Assembly (NCBI GenBank): GCA_963843835.1
Contig: CAWJMD010000003.1
Span: forward strand, 1-64,000
DNA from: CAWJMD01 sp963843835
GTDB lineage: Bacteria > Actinomycetota > Actinomycetes > Actinomycetales > CAWJMD01
Direction of reading: 5' to 3'
Length of the DNA: 64,000 nucleotides
The notes below the pieces were generated by a model. The model was not told the origin of the DNA. It saw only the letters and a list, made by a program, of their open reading frames with translations, and did not search any database. This document shows positions 31,796 to 40,180 of the stretch, piece by piece; the stretch's first letter is position 1, and every line of letters starts with the position of its first letter. The translations under genes and the position numbers were made by a program.

Positions 31796-32085
31796 CTCGA
31801 CTCCTCGTCCGATGCCTCGGTACCAGCCTCTCCCGGTTCGCCGTCCGGCGCTCGTCCAGAGGTCCCTTGCGCCTCGACCGGGGGTGTGCCCTGCTCCTGC
31901 AGCTCGCGGTACCGCAGGCGCCGGATGCGGCGAACCATGTCGAGCATCAGCAGCACGGTGACCGCGACGACGGCGAACGTGGCGAGGAAGCCGAGCACAC
32001 CAGGGCTGACCGAGGTGGGGTCGAGCTCGTCGCCGGTCGGGATGGGCGTCGATGCCAGCAGGTGACCGACCTCGAGCGGCGTCAT
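31792..32085 (-). CDS. Small single-pass membrane protein downstream of mca (Rv1083-like)
   Basis: 97 residues: a short extracytoplasmic N-terminus, one membrane helix (VLGFLATFAVVAVTVLLMLDMV), then RRIRRLRYRELQEQG and a disordered acidic tail. The ATG at 32085 overlaps the mca stop (ATGA). In mycobacteria a protein of this type (Rv1083) follows mca. Role unknown; coupling suggests it assists or localises Mca. Confidence 0.7.
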   Translation of the reverse strand: MTPLEVGHLLASTPIPTGDELDPTSVSPGVLGFLATFAVVAVTVLLMLDMVRRIRRLRYRELQEQGTPPVEAQGTSGRAPDGEPGEAGTEASDEESR

Positions 32086-32985
32086 CCGCTGGCCGCCCGA
32101 CGCAGTCCCGCGAAGAGGTCGTCCTCCGGGATCGTGGTCTCGACCAGGGACCTGGCCAGCTCGTAGTCCTCGTACGGCCACACCTTCGCCTGCAGCTCGG
32201 TGCCCATCGCGAAGAACGCGCCCTCGGGGTCGATCTGGGTCGCGTGGGCCAGCAGCGCCCGGTCGCGCACGTCGAAGTACTCGGCGCACTCGATGCGGGC
32301 GTGGACCGGTCGATCCTCGCGCTCCTCCCACCGCGACAGCCAGTCCGCGTAGGGCGACTCGCGTCCCTCGGCGAGCAGCGCCTCGTGGTAGGCGACCAGG
32401 CGCGACCGGCTGAAGGTCTGGTTGTAGTAGAGCTTCGAAGGCTGCCACGGCTCGCCGTGCCCCTCGTACCGGTTCGGGTCGCCGGCGGCGTCGAACGCCT
32501 CCATCGACACCTTGTGGCACATGATGTGGTCGGGGTGCGGGTAGCCGCCGTTCTCGTCGTACGTCGTCATGACGTGCGGACGGAACTCCCGGACGAGTCG
32601 GACGAGCGGCGCCGAGGCGACCTCCAGGGGTTGCAGCGCGAAGCAGCCCTCGGGCAGCGGCGGGAGCGGGTCCCCCTCCGGGAGACCGGAGTCGACGAAG
32701 CCGAGCCAGGTGTGCTGCACGCCCAGGACCTCGACGGCGGCCGCCATCTCGCGGCGGCGCACCTCGCTGATGTCCCGCAGGACCTCGGGATCGTCCTTGA
32801 GCCGGGGGTTGAGGATGTCGCCCCGCTCACCCCCGGTGCAGGAGACGACGAGGACCTCGACGCCCTCCTCGAGGTACTTCACCATCGCCGGCGCACCCTT
32901 GCTGGACTCGTCGTCGGGGTGCGCGTGCACGCACATCAGCCGGAGCGGCTCGTCCGGCGTGGTCCGCAGCTCGCGCAGTCACCAT
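32082..32985 (-). CDS. mca: Mycothiol S-conjugate amidase, one apparent N-terminal frameshift
   Basis: Zinc amidase that cleaves mycothiol-toxin conjugates to mercapturic acids and GlcN-inositol. Motifs: VHAHPDDESSKG (zinc ligands and catalytic Asp), SCTGGERGD, HVMTTYDENGGYPHPDHIMCH. From ATG 32985 (GAGGAAGG upstream) the frame is wrong; deleting one G near 32977 gives MVTRELRTTPDEPLRL joined to MCVHAHPDDE. Taken as it stands, an internal ATG at 32936 would still give an almost complete 284-residue enzyme. First gene of a three-gene coupled operon. Confidence 0.9.
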
Positions 32986-33097
32986 GGTCCTTCCTCGTCC
33001 TTCACCCGTGTGTCCTCCCGGCGGCCCGACCGGGGCCGCGCGGAAGCGGTCGGCCATGATGGACCGGACCCCATCATGACGCCCCCGGAGGACCGCG

Positions 33098-33508
33098 GTG
33101 ACCCAGGCCCCCACCGGCCGCCCGCCTGAGCGCTACGGCGACGACCGGCCTCAATGGCACCGCACCCTCGCCCGCGTCCTGGTGGCGGCCCTGGCGGTGG
33201 TCGGACTGGGCTGGGTGGTGTGGGCCGGCCTGGGTGCCGCCCAGCAGGACGTGCGCTGGCAGGACGTCGGCTTCGACGTGAAGGACGCCACCGCCGTCGA
33301 CGTGACGTTCGAGGTGACCGTGTACGCGGACGGGGGCGATGCGCCCGTGGTCTGCACCCTGGAAGCCCTGAACACCCGCTACGCGGTGGTCGGACGGCTC
33401 GACGTGCCGGTCGAGGCAGGCAGCCGGGACACGGTGCGCCGCGCAGCCACGATCCTCACCCAGGAACGCGCGACCACTGCCGGTGTGGCGAGCTGCCGCA
33501 CCCGCTGA
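33098..33508 (+). CDS. DUF4307 membrane protein
   Basis: 136 residues: cytoplasmic N-terminus, one membrane helix (VLVAALAVVGLGWVVWAGL), then an extracytoplasmic beta-rich domain with DVTFEVTVYADGGDAPVVCTLEAL and RRAATILTQERATTAGVASC; the two cysteines may pair. Matches the DUF4307 (Rv1081c) family, which lies between mca and greA in mycobacteria too. GTG start with GGAGG upstream, divergent from mca. Confidence 0.8.
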   Translation: MTQAPTGRPPERYGDDRPQWHRTLARVLVAALAVVGLGWVVWAGLGAAQQDVRWQDVGFDVKDATAVDVTFEVTVYADGGDAPVVCTLEALNTRYAVVGRLDVPVEAGSRDTVRRAATILTQERATTAGVASCRTR

Positions 33509-33532
33509 CGCTGGGTCGAGTTCCTCAACGAA

Positions 33533-33561
33533 GTGACGCCTGACGGGCACCTTGTTAGGCT
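33533..33561 (+). promoter_or_regulatory. Promoter of greA
   Basis: GTGACG (33533-33538) and TAGGCT (33556-33561) are separated by 17 nt and lie about 127 nt upstream of the greA ATG. Good match to actinobacterial housekeeping sigma promoters, leaving a long 5' leader. Confidence 0.5.
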
Positions 33562-33687
33562 TGAGCCTTTCCACGTCCCCCGAGGATCCCCCGAGGGATC
33601 CCGACGACGTGAGGCGTCGCAGACTCCCACGCACCGTCAACCCGGACTCCGGGACGCTCTGCCGCGAGACCTGTACTGAGGAGAGAC

Positions 33688-34179
33688 ATGACCGAGACCA
33701 CCCAGAAGCTCGCCTGGCTGACCCAGGAGGCCCACGACCGTCTGAGCGCCGAGCTCGCCGAGCTCGCCGGCCCACGACGTCTCGACATCGCACGCCGCAT
33801 CGAGGCGGCCCGCGAGGAGGGTGACCTCAAGGAGAACGGCGGCTACCACGCCGCCAAGGAGGAGCAGGGCAAGCAGGAGGCCCGCATCCGCCAGCTCGAG
33901 GAGCTGCTCCGCAACGCCAAGGTCGGCGAGGCGCCGCCCGACGACGGCATCGTCGAGCCAGGCATGGTCGTCCGCGCCGAGGTGGCCGGGCGCCCCATGC
34001 ACTTCCTGCTGGGCAGCCGCGAGATCGCCGAGGGCACCGACCTCGAGGTCTTCAGCGAGCGGTCACCGCTCGGCGAGGCGATCCTCGGCAAGAAGGCCGG
34101 CGAGTCCGCCGAGTACACCGCGCCGAACGGCAAGACCGTCTCGGTGACCATCACGGCCGCGGAGCCCTACCGGGTCTGA
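33688..34179 (+). CDS. greA: Transcription elongation factor GreA
   Basis: 163 residues. The N-terminal coiled coil carries the acidic tip region EEGDLKENGGYHAAKEEQGKQEARI, which enters the RNA polymerase secondary channel to stimulate cleavage of backtracked RNA. The C-terminal FKBP-like domain ends SPLGEAILGKKAGESAEY. ATG 33688 with GAGGAGAG upstream. Ends at a strong terminator. Confidence 0.95.
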   Translation: MTETTQKLAWLTQEAHDRLSAELAELAGPRRLDIARRIEAAREEGDLKENGGYHAAKEEQGKQEARIRQLEELLRNAKVGEAPPDDGIVEPGMVVRAEVAGRPMHFLLGSREIAEGTDLEVFSERSPLGEAILGKKAGESAEYTAPNGKTVSVTITAAEPYRV

Positions 34180-34188
34180 CGCGCACGA

Positions 34189-34230
34189 CGACGAGGCCCC
34201 TGCACCGGTTCCGGTGCGGGGGCCTCGTCG
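34189..34230. terminator. Strong bidirectional terminator after greA
   Basis: Arms 34189-34208 and 34211-34230 form a 20-bp stem with a single G-U pair and a 2-base TT loop (arm begins CGACGAGGCCCC). It sits between the convergent greA and DrrB-type genes, 9 and 12 nt from their stops, and can serve both. Confidence 0.85.
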
Positions 34231-34242
34231 CGGTTGGCCGCT

Positions 34243-35049
34243 TCAGCGGCTGGTGGCCCGCCTGTACTGCCAGTTCGCCACCGGGATGAACACCAGCAGG
34301 ACCGCGATCGACCAGATGACCGTGTACAGCTCGGGGTTCTGCAGCGGCCAGGCCGTCGGCGCCGGTGCCCCGGCCCACTGGTTGCCGAACAGGTCGCGCG
34401 CCGCCTGGGTGACGGCTGAGACCGGGTTCCACTCCGCGAACGCCTGGAGCGGTCCGGGCAGGGTGTCGAGCCGGACGAACGTGTTCGCCACGAACGTCAG
34501 CGGGAAGATGATGATGAACGAGGCGTTGTTGATCACCTCCGGGCTGGGCACGAGCATCCCGACCCACGCGAAGACCCACGAGATGGCGTAGGCGAAGAGG
34601 AGGAGCAGGCCGAAACCCGCCAGGGCCTCCCCGAACGAGGTGCTGATCCGCCACCCCACGACCAGGCCGGTCAGCGACATCACGATGAGCACGATCACGT
34701 TGTTCAGCACGTCGCTCAGCGTGCGGCCCGCGAGCACGGCGGACGGCGACATGGGCAGCGACCGGAAGCGGTCGATGATGCCCTTCTTGACGTCCTCGGC
34801 GAGTCCCGCGCCGGTGATGGTCGACCCGAAGACGACGGTCTGGGCGAAGATCCCTGCGATCAGGAACTCCCGGTACTCCCCCGCGCCCGCCGCGCCGCCG
34901 ATCGCCCCGCCGAAGATGTACGCGAACAGCAGCACGAACATGATCGGCGAGAGCGTGGTGAAGACCAGCAGGTCGGGTACGCGCTTGATCTTGATCAGGT
35001 TGCGCTTCGCGACCACGAAGCTGTCGCTGACGATGGTCGCCGCGCTCAT
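34243..35049 (-). CDS. ABC-2 type exporter permease (DrrB-like)
   Basis: 268 residues, six predicted helices. ABC-2 membrane signature: DVKKGIIDRFRSLPMSPSAVLAGRTLSDV and the C-terminal SFIIIFPLTFVANTFVRLDTLP...FAEWNPVSAVTQAARDLF. Pairs with the upstream ATPase to form a DrrAB-type drug or lipid exporter. ATG 35049 has AAGGAGGT and overlaps the ATPase stop (ATGA). Confidence 0.9.
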   Translation of the reverse strand: MSAATIVSDSFVVAKRNLIKIKRVPDLLVFTTLSPIMFVLLFAYIFGGAIGGAAGAGEYREFLIAGIFAQTVVFGSTITGAGLAEDVKKGIIDRFRSLPMSPSAVLAGRTLSDVLNNVIVLIVMSLTGLVVGWRISTSFGEALAGFGLLLLFAYAISWVFAWVGMLVPSPEVINNASFIIIFPLTFVANTFVRLDTLPGPLQAFAEWNPVSAVTQAARDLFGNQWAGAPAPTAWPLQNPELYTVIWSIAVLLVFIPVANWQYRRATSR

Positions 35050-36083
35050 CGGCTGACCTCCTTGATCGTCTCGCCGGGTGCTCGGTCTCCGGCCCGTCCG
35101 GTCGTCTCGGTGTCGGTCTCGGCGGCGTGCCCGGTCAGGGAGAGGAAGACGTCGTCGAGCGTGGGGCGGCGGATGCCGATGTCGTCCACCGCGATCCCGG
35201 CGCCGTCGAGGCGCCGGAGCGCCTCGGTGAGCACGGCGGCACCGCCGCTGACCGGGACCAGGAGCCCGCGCGTGTGCTCGGCGACGGTCGGCTCCCCGAC
35301 CGCCAGCGGCCGCAGCAGGTCGCGCGCGTCCACCAGCCTGGTGAGGTCGGAGACGGTGATCTCGAGGCGCTCGCCCCCGACCTGGGCCTTCAGCTGGTCG
35401 GCCGTGCCCTTGGCGATCACGCGGCCGTGGTCGATCACGACGATCTCGTCGGCCAGCCGGTCCGCCTCCTCGAGGTACTGCGTGGTCAGCAGCAGGGACG
35501 TCCCGCCGGCCACCAGCGTCGAGATGACCTCCCACATGTCCGAGCGGCCACGCGGGTCGAGCCCGGTCGTCGGCTCGTCCAGGAAGAGCACCGGCGGGTC
35601 GGCCACCAGTGCCCCGGCGAGGTCGAGACGTCGCCTCATCCCGCCCGAGTACGTCTTGGTGGGCCGGTCGGCGGCCTCGGTGAGACGGAACTGCTCGAGC
35701 AGCTCGCGCGCCCGCACCCGGGAACGCTGACGCCCCAGGTGGTACAGGCGTCCGATCATGTCGAGGTTCTCGAAGCCGGTCAGGTACTCGTCGACCGCCG
35801 CGTACTGGCCGGAGAGGCCGATCCGGCTGCGGACCCCACGGGGGTCGCGCAGCACGTCGACGCCGCCCACCTCGGCCGAGCCGGCGTCGGGATGCAGCAG
35901 GGTGCTCAGGACCCGCACCGCCGTCGTCTTGCCCGCGCCGTTGGGGCCGAGGAGGGCGACGACGGTGCCCCTCCTGACGTCCAGGTCCACGCCGTCGAGG
36001 GCCGTCACCTTGCCGTACCGCTTCACGAGCCCACGGGCCCGCACCGCGAACTCGCCCACGTCGCGTCCGTCCACCACGTCCAC
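35046..36083 (-). CDS. ABC exporter ATPase (DrrA-like)
   Basis: 345 residues: Walker A LLGPNGAGKTTAVRVL, Q-loop GLSGQYAAVDEYLTG, signature KTYSGGMRRRLDLAGALV, Walker B VLFLDEPTTGLDPRGR, H-loop LLLTTQYLEEA, and the DrrA C-terminal domain (RRPTLDDVFLSLTG). Three GTG codons are clustered at 36083, 36077 and 36074; GGAGG directly abuts the first, so 36077 may be the real start. Regulated from the repeat region at 36098-36134. Confidence 0.9.
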   Translation of the reverse strand: MDVVDGRDVGEFAVRARGLVKRYGKVTALDGVDLDVRRGTVVALLGPNGAGKTTAVRVLSTLLHPDAGSAEVGGVDVLRDPRGVRSRIGLSGQYAAVDEYLTGFENLDMIGRLYHLGRQRSRVRARELLEQFRLTEAADRPTKTYSGGMRRRLDLAGALVADPPVLFLDEPTTGLDPRGRSDMWEVISTLVAGGTSLLLTTQYLEEADRLADEIVVIDHGRVIAKGTADQLKAQVGGERLEITVSDLTRLVDARDLLRPLAVGEPTVAEHTRGLLVPVSGGAAVLTEALRRLDGAGIAVDDIGIRRPTLDDVFLSLTGHAAETDTETTGRAGDRAPGETIKEVSR

Positions 36084-36097
36084 CCTCCGCCAGTCGA

Positions 36098-36134
36098 GAT
36101 ATATCGCGTTGTTCGGCGCACACGCTATATCGCG
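36098..36134. promoter_or_regulatory. Repeated TATATCGCG operator upstream of the DrrAB-like operon
   Basis: TATATCGCG occurs at 36100-36108 and 36126-36134, 26 bp apart, AT-rich islands in a GC-rich background. The second copy overlaps the -10 of the promoter listed separately. The layout suits a repressor such as the PadR or TetR proteins that often control DrrAB exporters, but no such gene is adjacent. Confidence 0.5.
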
Positions 36135-36150
36135 AGTTCCGAGGCGTCAA
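36122..36150 (-). promoter_or_regulatory. Promoter of the DrrAB-like operon
   Basis: On the minus strand TTGACG (36150-36145) and TAGCGT (36127-36122) are separated by exactly 17 nt. Good consensus match, about 40 nt upstream of the ATPase start. The -10 is embedded in the repeated TATATCGCG element. Confidence 0.6.
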
Positions 36151-36219
36151 CGCCTCCTTCGACCTCACCCTAGGCAGGGCCTCGGACAGTCCACCAACGG
36201 CTTTCCGCCGGCGGCCGGC

Positions 36220-37467
36220 TCAGTGGAAGCGGGGCGGCAGGCCCGCCGCGCGCAGGCGCTGCATCACCTCGTCGCAGTGCTCGGACCCCTTGGTCTCGAG
36301 CTGCACACCGATCTCGACCTCGTCCACGCGGAGCTGGATGCCCGTCCGCACGTGCCCCACCTCGAGCACGTTCGCGTCGGTCTCGGCGAGCACGGCCATC
36401 AGCCGTGCCAGCTGGCCCGGACGGTCGGGCACGCGGACGCGGAACTGCAGGTAGCGCCCGGCCGCCTGCATGCCGTGCCGGATCACGCGCATCATCAGCA
36501 GCGGGTCGATGTTGCCGCCCGACAGCACGGCCACCACCGGGGGCTCGAACGACGTCGGCGCCTCCATCAGGGCCGCCACGGCTGCGGCACCGGCCGGCTC
36601 GACGACCATCTTGGCGCGTTCGAGCAGGAACAGGAGCGCGCGTGACAGCGCCTCCTCCTCGACCGTCACGATGCCGTCGACGAGGGACTCCACGAGCACG
36701 TACGGGACGTCGCCGGGCCGGCCGACCGCGATGCCGTCGGCCATCGTGGCCATCTCCGTCAGGGCGACCGGCCGGCCCGCCGCCAGGGAGGGCGGGTAGG
36801 CGGCGGCCGCCTCGGCCTGGACCCCTACGACCTGCACGTCCGGCCGCACCGCCTTGATGGCCGCCGCGACGCCGGCGAGCAGCCCACCTCCCCCCGTGCA
36901 CACCAGCACGGTGCGCACCTCGGGGCAGTCCTCGACGATCTCGAGGCCCAACGTGCCCTGGCCCGCGACCACGTCGACGTGGTCGAAGGGGTGGATCAGC
37001 ACCGAGCCGTGCTCCTGCGCGTGGGCCCGCGCCCGCACCAGGCACTCGTCGACGGTCTGGCCGTGGAAGACCACCTCCGCCCCGTACCCCCGCGTCGCGG
37101 CGACCTTGGGGATCGGGGCACCCGTCGGCATGTACACGGTCGCGGAGATACCGAGCATCGAGGCGGCCAGGGCGACGCCCTGCGCGTGGTTGCCGGCGCT
37201 GGCCGCAACGACGCCGCCCGCCCGCTCGTCCTCGGTCAGCCCCGACATGCGCGTGTAGGCGCCGCGGATCTTGAACGACCCTGCGCGCTGGAGGTTCTCG
37301 CACTTGAGGTAGACGTCGCCGCCCACCCGGGACGACAGCGCCCGGCTGAACTCCAGGGGCGTCGGGCGGATGACGTCCTGCAGCAGGATCCGCGCGGCCT
37401 CGATCTCGGCCAGGGTGACGGGCAGCGGCCGTCGGCCGGACTGCGGTGTCGACGACGGTGTGGACAT
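36220..37467 (-). CDS. ilvA: Threonine ammonia-lyase with C-terminal ACT domain
   Basis: 415 residues. PLP lysine in RAGSFKIRGAYTRM, phosphate-binding loop VCTGGGGLLAGVA, SAGNHAQGVA, and a C-terminal ACT-like domain (FRVRVPDRPGQLARLMAVLAE). Deaminates threonine to 2-oxobutanoate. The short single-ACT form resembles catabolic/TdcB-like or actinobacterial biosynthetic enzymes, so valine/isoleucine control is uncertain. Follows the AI-2E family gene by 57 nt in the same direction. Confidence 0.9.
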   Translation of the reverse strand: MSTPSSTPQSGRRPLPVTLAEIEAARILLQDVIRPTPLEFSRALSSRVGGDVYLKCENLQRAGSFKIRGAYTRMSGLTEDERAGGVVAASAGNHAQGVALAASMLGISATVYMPTGAPIPKVAATRGYGAEVVFHGQTVDECLVRARAHAQEHGSVLIHPFDHVDVVAGQGTLGLEIVEDCPEVRTVLVCTGGGGLLAGVAAAIKAVRPDVQVVGVQAEAAAAYPPSLAAGRPVALTEMATMADGIAVGRPGDVPYVLVESLVDGIVTVEEEALSRALLFLLERAKMVVEPAGAAAVAALMEAPTSFEPPVVAVLSGGNIDPLLMMRVIRHGMQAAGRYLQFRVRVPDRPGQLARLMAVLAETDANVLEVGHVRTGIQLRVDEVEIGVQLETKGSEHCDEVMQRLRAAGLPPRFH

Positions 37468-37524
37468 GGGCGCTGATCCTGCCAGAGCCCGGGAGGCCGC
37501 GACGCCACGCCTGGGCCGACGCCC

Positions 37525-38787
37525 TCAGTCCGCGGTCGGGCCCCGACCGCTCGCCGGCTCGCCGCCCGCGCCGGCCACGTCGGCGGGGGCGGCTCCCTCG
37601 GCGCGCGGGCTCCGTCGGCGGCCGCGGTCGGGGTGCCGTCGCAGGTCGACCTTGAGCTGTGGACGACGCAGCCCCGGCCGGCGGAACTCGGCGACGGAGG
37701 TGTCCTTCGTCCCCTGGAGCGAGTGCACGACCGTGTTCCCCACCGCGACGAGGGGCACGGCGAACAGGGCCCCGACGATGCCCGCCACGATCAGGCCGGT
37801 GCCGATGGCCAGCACGACAGCGAGCGGGTGGACGGAGACCGCCCGTCCGAGCACGAAGGGCTGCAGGACGTGGCTCTCCACCTGCTGCACCCCCACGACG
37901 ATCGCGAGCATGATCAGCGCCTGGACGGGGCCGAGCGCCACCAGGGCCACCAGCACCGCGACCGAGCCGCTGAGCAGCGCACCCACGATCGGGACGAAGG
38001 CACCCAGGAACACGAGCACTGCCAGCGGGATCGCCAGCGGCACGCCCAGGAGCGCGGCGCCCACGCCGATGCCGACCGCGTCGGCCGTGGCCACGATGAT
38101 CGTCGCGCGCACGTAGGCGGTCAGCGTCTGCCACCCGGCGCGCGCCGCGGTGTCGACGCGGACGCGTGCCGTGCCCGGGAAGAGGCTGGTCAGCCACGTC
38201 CAGATGCGCTCGCCCTCGTAGAGGAAGAACGCGAGCGCGAACAGCGTCAGCAGGGCACCGGTGACCAGCTCCCCGGCCGTCGCCGTCGCCGCCAGCGCCC
38301 CCGAGACGATCTGCTCGCTGTTCGCGGAGAGGCGGTCGCGCACCTCCGCCAGGTACTGGTCGATCTGGGCGGTGCCGAGGTTGAGGGGCCCCTCGCTGAG
38401 CCACTTCTGGACCTCGCCGAAGCCCTGGGTGGCCTGCCTGCCGAGGTCCGTGAGCCCCGAGGCCAGCTGGGTGCCGACCAGCGTGAACAGCCCTCCGACG
38501 ACGACCAGACCGGTGACCATCGTCGTCGCGACCGCCAGGGAGCGCGGCAGGCGGTGGCGGTCGAGCAGCGACACCATCGGCGTCGTCAGGGCGCTCAGCA
38601 GGAGCGCGACGAGCAGCGGCACCACCAGCACCTGGACCCGGTGCAGGGCCACCATCAGCAGGTAGACGCCGGCGGCGATGACGACGAGGCGCCACGTCCA
38701 CGCGGCCGCGAGCCGGAGGCCGGGTGAGACCTCGCCCTCGGCCCCCACACCCTCGTCGACGCCATCGGGCGCGTGTCCGCCGGTCAC
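37525..38787 (-). CDS. AI-2E family transporter (UPF0118 membrane protein)
   Basis: 420 residues, about eight helices. Family motifs: LLVALLLSALTTPMVSLLDRHRLPRSLAV in the first half, ALAFFLYEGERIWTW, PLAVLVFLGAFVPIVGALLSG and VQQVESHVLQPFVLGRAVSVHPLAV. Members include AI-2 exporters and Na+/H+ antiporters, so the substrate is open. GTG 38787 chosen, GAGGA 8 nt upstream. A basic, Pro/Ala-rich cytoplasmic tail follows the last helix. Confidence 0.85.
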   Translation of the reverse strand: MTGGHAPDGVDEGVGAEGEVSPGLRLAAAWTWRLVVIAAGVYLLMVALHRVQVLVVPLLVALLLSALTTPMVSLLDRHRLPRSLAVATTMVTGLVVVGGLFTLVGTQLASGLTDLGRQATQGFGEVQKWLSEGPLNLGTAQIDQYLAEVRDRLSANSEQIVSGALAATATAGELVTGALLTLFALAFFLYEGERIWTWLTSLFPGTARVRVDTAARAGWQTLTAYVRATIIVATADAVGIGVGAALLGVPLAIPLAVLVFLGAFVPIVGALLSGSVAVLVALVALGPVQALIMLAIVVGVQQVESHVLQPFVLGRAVSVHPLAVVLAIGTGLIVAGIVGALFAVPLVAVGNTVVHSLQGTKDTSVAEFRRPGLRRPQLKVDLRRHPDRGRRRSPRAEGAAPADVAGAGGEPASGRGPTAD

Positions 38788-38797
38788 GCCTGGGTCC

Positions 38798-40180
38798 TCA
38801 TGGTGTGAGTCTCCCCGATCCGAGCAGCCCGTGCGCCAAGGCCGCCGCGGCGCGCGGGTGGTCCTCGACGAGGAGCCCTGCCGCGCAGAGGACCGACCGC
38901 TCGTCCACGGCCACGACGGGATCCTGCGGCACCCGCCAGCCGCCGGCGTGGTCCTCGGTGGCCGGTGCCAGCACGGACGCCCGCACGCCGTCCACGGCGT
39001 GGCGGAGGACGCCTCCGGAGCCGACGACCGCCACCACCCGACGCAGGTCCTTACCGGCCGTCGTCGGTGACGGGGGCCGGGCGTGCCTGCGCAGGGCCAC
39101 GGTGACGGCCAGGCGGGCGAGCTCCAGGTCGTCGGCCGCGTCCTGCGGGCCGCTCGGCAGCCGGCCCGGGTCCGCCATGAGCGCCGCGGCCACGGCCTCC
39201 AGCCGCTCGAGCGCCGCCCCATCCAGCAGGCCCTCACCGGCCGCCGCCCGCACGGTCGCGGCGGCACCCCAGCGCATCCCGAGGTCGCCTTCGACCGTGC
39301 GTGACCGCCACAGCGGTGCGACGACCTCCTTGCGCAGCGTGGCGTCCTCGCCCTCCGGGGTGATCACCGAGTAGACGTCCGTCGTCGCCCCGCCCACGTC
39401 GACGACCAGCACGTCTCCCAGCGGGGGCACGCCGTGCCCGGGTGCCCCGTCGGCGAGCACCTCGACCCCGCTCAGCACGGCGTCGGGCGTGGCCGCGCGG
39501 ACGAGGGACGCGAACCTCGGCCCGCGGGAGAGCCCCTTGCCGCCGATCACGTGGCGCAGGAACACCTCACGGATCGCCGAGCGCGCACCCTCGGGCTCCA
39601 GCGTGCCGATGCGCGGCAGGACGTTGGGTGCGGCGACCGCGGCCCGTCCGGTCGAGGCGAGGACCGTCATGACCTCGCTCGTCACGGTCGCGTTGCCTGC
39701 GACGACGACAGGGGCGGCGAGCCTGGCCTTGGCGAGGCGAGAGGCGTTGTGCCGTAGCACGCTCGCGTTCCCGCCGTCCGTCCCCCCGACGAGGAGCACG
39801 ACGTCGGGACGGGCGACACGTAGGGCGGTCACGTCGTTGCCGTCGAGGGGACCGCACGCCACGTGCACCACCTTGGCGCCGGCCGACAGACCCACGCGGT
39901 ACCCCGCTTCGGCGGTGACCGCCAGCTCGTAGCCGACGACGGCCAGCCGGAGACCGCCACCGGCGCTGGAGCACACCCGCAGGTCGGGCGAGGGTGCGGC
40001 GCAGTCCGACAGCTCCTCGACCACCGCGTCGAGGCCCACCAGGACGTCGCTGTCGACCGTGGTCCGGTGGACCGCCGTGCCCAGCACCTCACCGGCTCGC
40101 CCGCCGACGAGCCGGACGGCGACCGCCTTGGTGAACGTGGAGCCGACGTCGACGCAGAGCGCCGTCTCCGGCGTGCTCAC
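38798..40180 (-). CDS. Glutamate mutase L/MutL family protein (GlmL), orphan
   Basis: 460-residue ASKHA-fold protein: TALCVDVGSTFTKAVAV (phosphate 1), VCSSAGGGLRLAVVGYE, VVLLVGGTDGGN, VLVVDVGGATTDVYSV (phosphate 2) and VVAVVGSGGVLRHA. GlmL is thought to act as a reactivating chaperone for B12-dependent glutamate mutase. No glmE or glmS lies in the window. Its start overlaps the stop of the cystathionine gamma-synthase gene by 4 nt, so the two are co-translated. Family assignment is firm; its client protein here is unknown. Confidence 0.85.
   Translation of the reverse strand: MSTPETALCVDVGSTFTKAVAVRLVGGRAGEVLGTAVHRTTVDSDVLVGLDAVVEELSDCAAPSPDLRVCSSAGGGLRLAVVGYELAVTAEAGYRVGLSAGAKVVHVACGPLDGNDVTALRVARPDVVLLVGGTDGGNASVLRHNASRLAKARLAAPVVVAGNATVTSEVMTVLASTGRAAVAAPNVLPRIGTLEPEGARSAIREVFLRHVIGGKGLSRGPRFASLVRAATPDAVLSGVEVLADGAPGHGVPPLGDVLVVDVGGATTDVYSVITPEGEDATLRKEVVAPLWRSRTVEGDLGMRWGAAATVRAAAGEGLLDGAALERLEAVAAALMADPGRLPSGPQDAADDLELARLAVTVALRRHARPPSPTTAGKDLRRVVAVVGSGGVLRHAVDGVRASVLAPATEDHAGGWRVPQDPVVAVDERSVLCAAGLLVEDHPRAAAALAHGLLGSGRLTP

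Noticed and set aside
34243..36168. 641-codon continuous frame suggesting a larger fused ABC protein
   Set aside because: Only the last 268 codons (the permease) are meaningful; the rest is out of frame with the clearly recognisable ATPase gene.
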